A stretch of DNA of 64,000 bases from the NCBI GenBank assembly GCA_020881915.1, contig JAJFPB010000002.1, positions 2,666,001-2,730,000 of the forward strand. Reading direction: 5' to 3'. Under the pieces are notes generated by a model that had not been told where the DNA came from, did no database searches, and saw only the letters and a list, made by a program, of their open reading frames with translations. Position numbers and translations under genes: made by a program. This document shows positions 59,641-64,000 of this stretch, in pieces. Every line of letters begins with the position of its first letter. Position 1 is the stretch's first letter. Source of the DNA: Paramyrothecium sp. XJ0827. Its lineage: Eukaryota; Ascomycota; Sordariomycetes; Hypocreales; Stachybotryaceae.

Positions 59641-59694
59641 AAGAAGAAGAAGAAGAAGAAGAAGAAGAAGAAGAAGAAGAAGAAGAAGAAGAAA
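59641..59694. repeat. (AAG)18 trinucleotide microsatellite
   Basis: An uninterrupted AAG array of about 54 nt, preceded by a purine-rich GAGAGGGAGAGG segment. The all-purine strand could form unusual structure. Open frames through it only encode poly-Lys or poly-Ser and are not genes. Confidence 0.95.
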
Positions 59695-60524
59695 ATAATG
59701 CGTAGGGAGGTCGCGGCAAGGAGACCAATCCAGGTTGATTGTTGTTGCGCATAAAGCTCACCGGAAAGTCACCACCACCCACCACCACACCCATTCATCC
59801 AATAACCCGCTGGAGATAAGGTAAGGCAGTCCAAGGGAAGGTTGCTTAGGTATGATGTCAGATGCACCATGCATGCCGCATCAGTAGCGCGCAAAGTATT
59901 GTCTGGATGGTGCACCGCGGCAGGACGAAGAGGCAGTGTAGAGCAATCCATTGAGGCTGGAAATTATGCAAGCCGTTGTGTCCCCGTTTTGATAATCTGA
60001 TCAAGGCACCATGCTGGCGATGAGCGATTCTGCCGTGGGCTAACTCATCTATCTGCTACCAGAATCCCGGTATGACAGGCAGGGAAAAGGGAGATCAAGG
60101 ACCAGAGAGACCCAACCGAGGGCAGTCCGTCCAACCAACGGCGGCGTGGTCCTGAACCAGCTGCTTGGTGCTGGCCGGGCTTCATGTACTCCAGCCCCAC
60201 CATCAATTCGGCGCGCAATCATTGAAATGAAAACGAGTTTGATGAACGCGCCCCGTTCACAAGTCTTGTTGCTGCACGCAGACCGAGGCACGGAGGCATG
60301 GCAGACACGGCGATGAACAGGTCGCGCATCGCAGTGACTGAGTCACGAGCAACGACAGCGGCGCTGGCCACATTCGGTGAGATTCCACAGGAAAGGGGGG
60401 GGGGAGGCAGACTGGGGGTGTCGAAGGCCTAGAAACCAAACCACGCCGAACGAGTTTACAGTCTGGCTCCTCCTCCTTGTGATTGTGTGTGTGCTTGTGC
60501 TTGTGCTTGGGCGCTCGGTCCTAC

Positions 60525-60548
60525 CAAATCAAACCAAACCAAACCAAA
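60525..60548. repeat. (CCAAA)n short tandem repeat
   Basis: About four CAAAC/CCAAA units read directly in intergenic DNA. Confidence 0.75.
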
Positions 60549-60682
60549 AATCAAACAGAAAGCCAATCAGCCTGCCCACCCAGGCCGACCCGCCGCTCCT
60601 AACGGTCCATGAGTTCATCCCGCTTTTCCCGCCGAAACGGGGTAAGGAGGTTCTGGCGCGTGCTGCCCATTCGCTTTGGCAC

Positions 60683-60714
60683 CTACCTTACCTACAATAC
60701 CCAAGGTAAGGTAG
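60683..60714. repeat. Perfect 11-bp inverted repeat of CTACCTTACCT
   Basis: The left arm CTACCTTACCT (60683-60693) and right arm AGGTAAGGTAG (60704-60714) are exact reverse complements around a 10-nt spacer. AGGTACCT follows at 60740-60747. Confidence 0.85.
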
Positions 60715-62114
60715 CACTGTGGTCTGTAGCGCAGCTAAAAGGTACCTGAGAGAAGCGGGAACCCTGAACTGGCTCCCCGCCCTCCTTCAACCACCCCCCT
60801 ACACCACAACCAAGAGCCCGGTTTGCTGCGCAGAGCAAACGGTCAAGCCACTGAAAGCATAACAACACAAACACTGCACATCCGCGTGCTAAGAAGGCGA
60901 AGAAGGAAAAGAAGCGCAAGGCAATGGACCCCTTTCCGACTCATGATGGTGCACACACGCGGCCGAGAGCGAGACAATCGGTTATGTCATACCAGCGGCA
61001 TGAGTTACTTATCACAAGGCCGTTATAGAAGCTTTGGCAGATTAACCCATGATTCCCGATCAATGCCGTTGCTGATCTGGCAAGGTTGATCCCTGACATA
61101 AAAAGTCTTGTATGGTAGGTACATCGTCGCCTTAGCGGAGAGATGCTCACACGTCCTTTTTTTCGGCATACTCTGTACCTACCAGCCATTCATCAACACA
61201 TCTGCCATAGCAGGGCACTGCAGCAAGGGGGCCCAAGCAGGGCCAACAAGGGGGGTTCAGGACCCGGTCGCCGCTGAGCTTAGGACGACCGGGGATCCTG
61301 CCGGGTCTTAGCACGATGTTGATGATAGTACTTAATCCAGGGTCGGTTGACTACAACAAGTAAGGTCGGCACATGAAGTGCGGGCCTTGTACCTTCAGAG
61401 TCAGAGCAAGGTACCTGAATGTTGCTTGCACAAGTACCGCCGCCCACATCCCTCTCTCTCTCTTCTTTCCCACCCCCATCTTTTCCCGTTGCCCTCGACG
61501 GCCTGGTAATCTACCCGTCTTGTCTTGTCCGTCCACCATACTGTAGACCACAACCAGGCCTTGGTCTGACGCCTGAACAAGCGAGCCTCTCTAATCCCTC
61601 TTCCTGCTCCTACTCCTCCTCCTCCCCTTCTCCGCCAACGGACACGATCTATCCCATCCTTTCCGAGTATCACGGTTTTGGGATCGGCTCCTGGCCATTA
61701 CTTCTGTATGGAGTCTCCATGTGAGTAAGTACCTCCGCTCAGACCCTCTCACGCCTCGCCCACCGGCGCCCCAAAATAACATCACCGTCTCCCGCGCGCA
61801 TTACTCTTCTCTGCCTGTCTCTCTGCCCACCTCGTGTGCTACATACTCAGTACATAATTCGAGGCGGGAAGGCCAATGCGCTACCCGACCTAAGCCATTG
61901 CCCGTCGTCACTCCGCGCAAACCGGCCTGTCGCAACCCCACTGCCACGATTCATCCCTTGACCATGTTTTTTTCGTCCCGTTGAAACATTCCCTCCTGTT
62001 CCCCAAACATGACGCCCTCGACCATGTATTGACGATACCCGTGTTCGATCAGCTATTGCCGCCGACTTGAGCAACGACCGCTCCAGCTCAACCTCGTTGT
62101 AGTGCCGAGCGGCC

Positions 62115-64000
62115 ATGGACGGGCCTGATCGTCTACGGTCGAGCCCGCGCCCCGTTCGCGACATGGACGCCGCCGCGTTGCAGCACGGCATCTCGCCGCC
62201 GACACCGACCTCGTCCAAAGGAACCATCAGGGATGCCAGAGTCAAACCTGCGTCGCCCAAACTCGTCATCCCTTCGGCTCGGGACTCGTCGACACCCAAG
62301 AAACCCGTCAAGGCGCTGCGCATACCGCCGGCCACCAGCAGGCCGCTTCTGCCTGCTGCCGAGCGCAAGTTACACATGGAAACCAACGGCACGCGGAGCA
62401 GGAAAAATTCCGCCCCTGGACCACGAGGGGACGGCCCTTGGGACGGCATCGCCGGCGGCCGTGAGGCTCGTCAGTTCACCGTTGCCAACGTGGGAAACAA
62501 TGGAAGGATCTATTTGAGGTATGCGGCAGTCCCTTTTCTCTGGATGGTGGCGGTGGGGGCGTCTCAGCCCAGCATCCCAAGTTGTCGGTATTCGTAGGCG
62601 TTGGAATGTCAGTGCAAAAAAGGGGAGCAGCACCGCTAACGAAACTCTAGACCGTCCATAAGGCCTACTCAGCCAAAGGGCCCGCAGTCGAACTTCGTTT
62701 TCCCTCTAACTCCTCCTGGAACTGCTGGCCTGGATGTGTTCCAGAAGACTTCGGCAGATATCGAAGATGGAAGCGAGCTTCTGTGGACCCCTACGCCTGG
62801 CACTTCACCTCTGCCGAGGGAAGGATATAGGTTTCCCGAAAGTCCAGATCAAGGACGCCCAACGAATCACCGGCGCGCCGTTTCAGACACAACCATTCAC
62901 GAGTCAAATGCCGCCAAAGATTCGGATACTGGTGCCTTGAAGGTTGTCATATCCAAGCCCGCGGATGAGGCACGGCCCCGCACCATGGAGGATGTTGACC
63001 TTGCGCATCCCCCAGTCCTCGACATCAACATCCCGTCATGGCGCTTGGGAACACCAAGATTCAGTCTCAAAGGCACGCCACTAATTCGAGGATCTTCTTA
63101 CACAACCACTGAGGATATACATTCGAGTAATGCCTCTGTGTTGAATCATCCGCCTCCGGTTCCTCCTATTCCTCTTCCGTTGCTGAGCCCATTGACTCCT
63201 CTCAGTCCTGCAGCTTTACTGTCACCTCAACTCGACTCACTCTATTCAGCCCAAATTGGTTCTCCGAGATACCCCTCAAGCATTCCTTCACGACCACTGC
63301 GTCCAACTTACATGTCGGCGCGCCCATTCATCGAGCCTGCTATGTTTGATGAGCTTACCTTTAAGCCAACTTGTGATGACAAAGCTATTGTGAGATACTC
63401 ACCACACACTGGGGCAGTCACTGCTGCTACGCCCTCGCGGCTTGTTGCCGAGATCACGTCACCCACCTTTCTCGATTACGAGCTCATCTCCGATTTCTTT
63501 CTCACCTTCCGGGCTTTCCTCGACTCACAGGATTTACTGCGCATGCTGGTTGCACGGTTGCGATGGGCAATGAGTCGAACTGATGAGACCGGTACGGTTG
63601 TTCGTGTTCGAACTTTTGTTGCCCTCCGCCATTGGATTCTCAATTACTTCATGGACGATTTCGTTATTGACTACGGACTCCGTGTTACCTTTTGCAACCT
63701 ACTCAACGATTTTGTTGCCGAACTCTCCCAAGAAGCCCAAGCTCGAAAGGTTCAGATAAAGATACTCGCCGAGCTCAAGAAATGCTGGCGGCGTGTTTGT
63801 GCACACTATTGGGACGGCCCTGCTTTCGACGATGGGCTTGGTCCTGATGTCGTCATTGCGCCTGGTGGTATTGCTGGCCATCGGGACCCAGATTTAGATC
63901 CATCCTTCTGGGAAAAGCCATATCCTGGACCTCCACGGCTTGAGAGCCCTCTGCTGGACACAGGCGCAGGTGACATCGCTAGCTTCTATGCTGAAGTTGC
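62115..64000 (+). CDS. LTE1: LTE1-like Ras-family guanine nucleotide exchange factor, partial (5' part)
   Basis: The gene runs off the right edge. Exons 62115..62518 and 62651..64000 are joined across a 132-nt intron (GTATGC...TCTAG) that splits an Arg codon. About 584 residues are visible, all in frame. The N-terminal 370 residues are Ser/Pro-rich and disordered, with PSPRP-type and TPP/SP sites suited to kinase regulation. REARQFTVANVGNNGRIYLR bridges the splice. From about 375 on, FKPTCDDKAIVRYS, ITSPTFLDYELISDFFLTFR and VRVRTFVALRHWILNYF match the RasGEF N-terminal domain (PF00618). The catalytic RasGEF domain should follow outside the window. Budding yeast Lte1 promotes mitotic exit. LTE1 is favoured over Cdc25-type GEFs because no SH3 domain is seen, though the C-terminus is needed to settle this. 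Confidence 0.85.

Larger units (their letters stand above)
57592..62114. other. Gene-poor, repeat-flecked region of about 4.5 kb
   Basis: No gene is supported. It contains (AC)n near 58160-58174, an (AAG)n microsatellite at 59641-59694, (CCAAA)n near 60525-60548, several AGGTACCT sites, an 11-bp inverted repeat at 60683-60714, and pyrimidine-rich tracts near 61440-61500 and 61600-61640. The right end is the presumed LTE1 promoter and leader; the CT-rich tracts suggest a long 5' UTR. Confidence 0.5.

Overview
The window looks like nuclear DNA of a filamentous ascomycete, most likely a Sordariomycete and possibly Hypocreales. Protein-coding genes carry short introns (about 48-132 nt) with GTAAGT-like donors, CTAAC-like branch sites and CAG/TAG acceptors. 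Gene content is typical of Pezizomycotina: a Zn2Cys6 regulator, an RTA1-family membrane protein, and secreted Ser/Thr-rich and GPI-type proteins beside universal eukaryotic housekeeping genes. The species call is inference from family resemblance. I saw no tRNA, rRNA, CRISPR array, transposon or obvious repeat-induced-mutation relic.

Layout. 0-5.4 kb: a truncated secretory thioredoxin-like gene (-), a CENP-Q/Fta7 kinetochore gene with seven AT-hooks (+), and a secreted Thr/Val/Gly-rich protein (-). 5.4-9.0 kb: a gene-poor stretch with one weak small ORF. 9.0-11.9 kb: an RTP1/TANGO6-like gene (-). 14.5-16.2 kb: a secreted, probably GPI-anchored APP1-type (DUF2183) protein (+). 16.2-21.6 kb: mostly empty, except a small two-exon Cys-containing protein gene on the minus strand at 18.4-18.8 kb. 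21.6-36.3 kb is dense: PRP43 helicase (-) head-to-head with PRMT5/Skb1 (+), then an alpha/beta hydrolase, alanine-glyoxylate aminotransferase and the 11-exon exportin CRM1 (all +). 36.9-45.1 kb: a Zn2Cys6 factor, an RTA1-like protein and SPB4 helicase (all -), then DGK1 (+) divergent from SPB4. 45.1-49.3 kb is gene-poor. 49.3-57.6 kb: a small coiled-coil protein (+), a small disordered protein (-), a lipocalin-like protein (+), a Cir_N/LENG1-like protein (-), and SEC18/NSF (+). 57.6-62.1 kb is gene-poor and repeat-flecked. From 62.1 kb to the edge lies the 5' part of an LTE1-like Ras-family GEF (+).

This is not an operon or a biosynthetic cluster. The genes serve general functions: ribosome biogenesis and splicing (PRP43, SPB4, the Cir_N protein), nuclear transport (CRM1, RTP1), arginine methylation (PRMT5), vesicle fusion (SEC18), lipid metabolism (DGK1, APP1-like), mitosis (CENP-Q, LTE1) and glyoxylate/glycine metabolism (AGX1-like). 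Several gene pairs share divergent promoters.

The best leads for a second look are: the AT-hook array fused to CENP-Q behind an ATG-only first exon; the small Cys-containing protein isolated in a gene-poor block; Thr instead of Cys at the leptomycin-B site of CRM1; an AGGTACCT/TACCTTACC motif confined to intergenic DNA, including a perfect 11-bp inverted repeat; and short introns that are multiples of three and lack stop codons.
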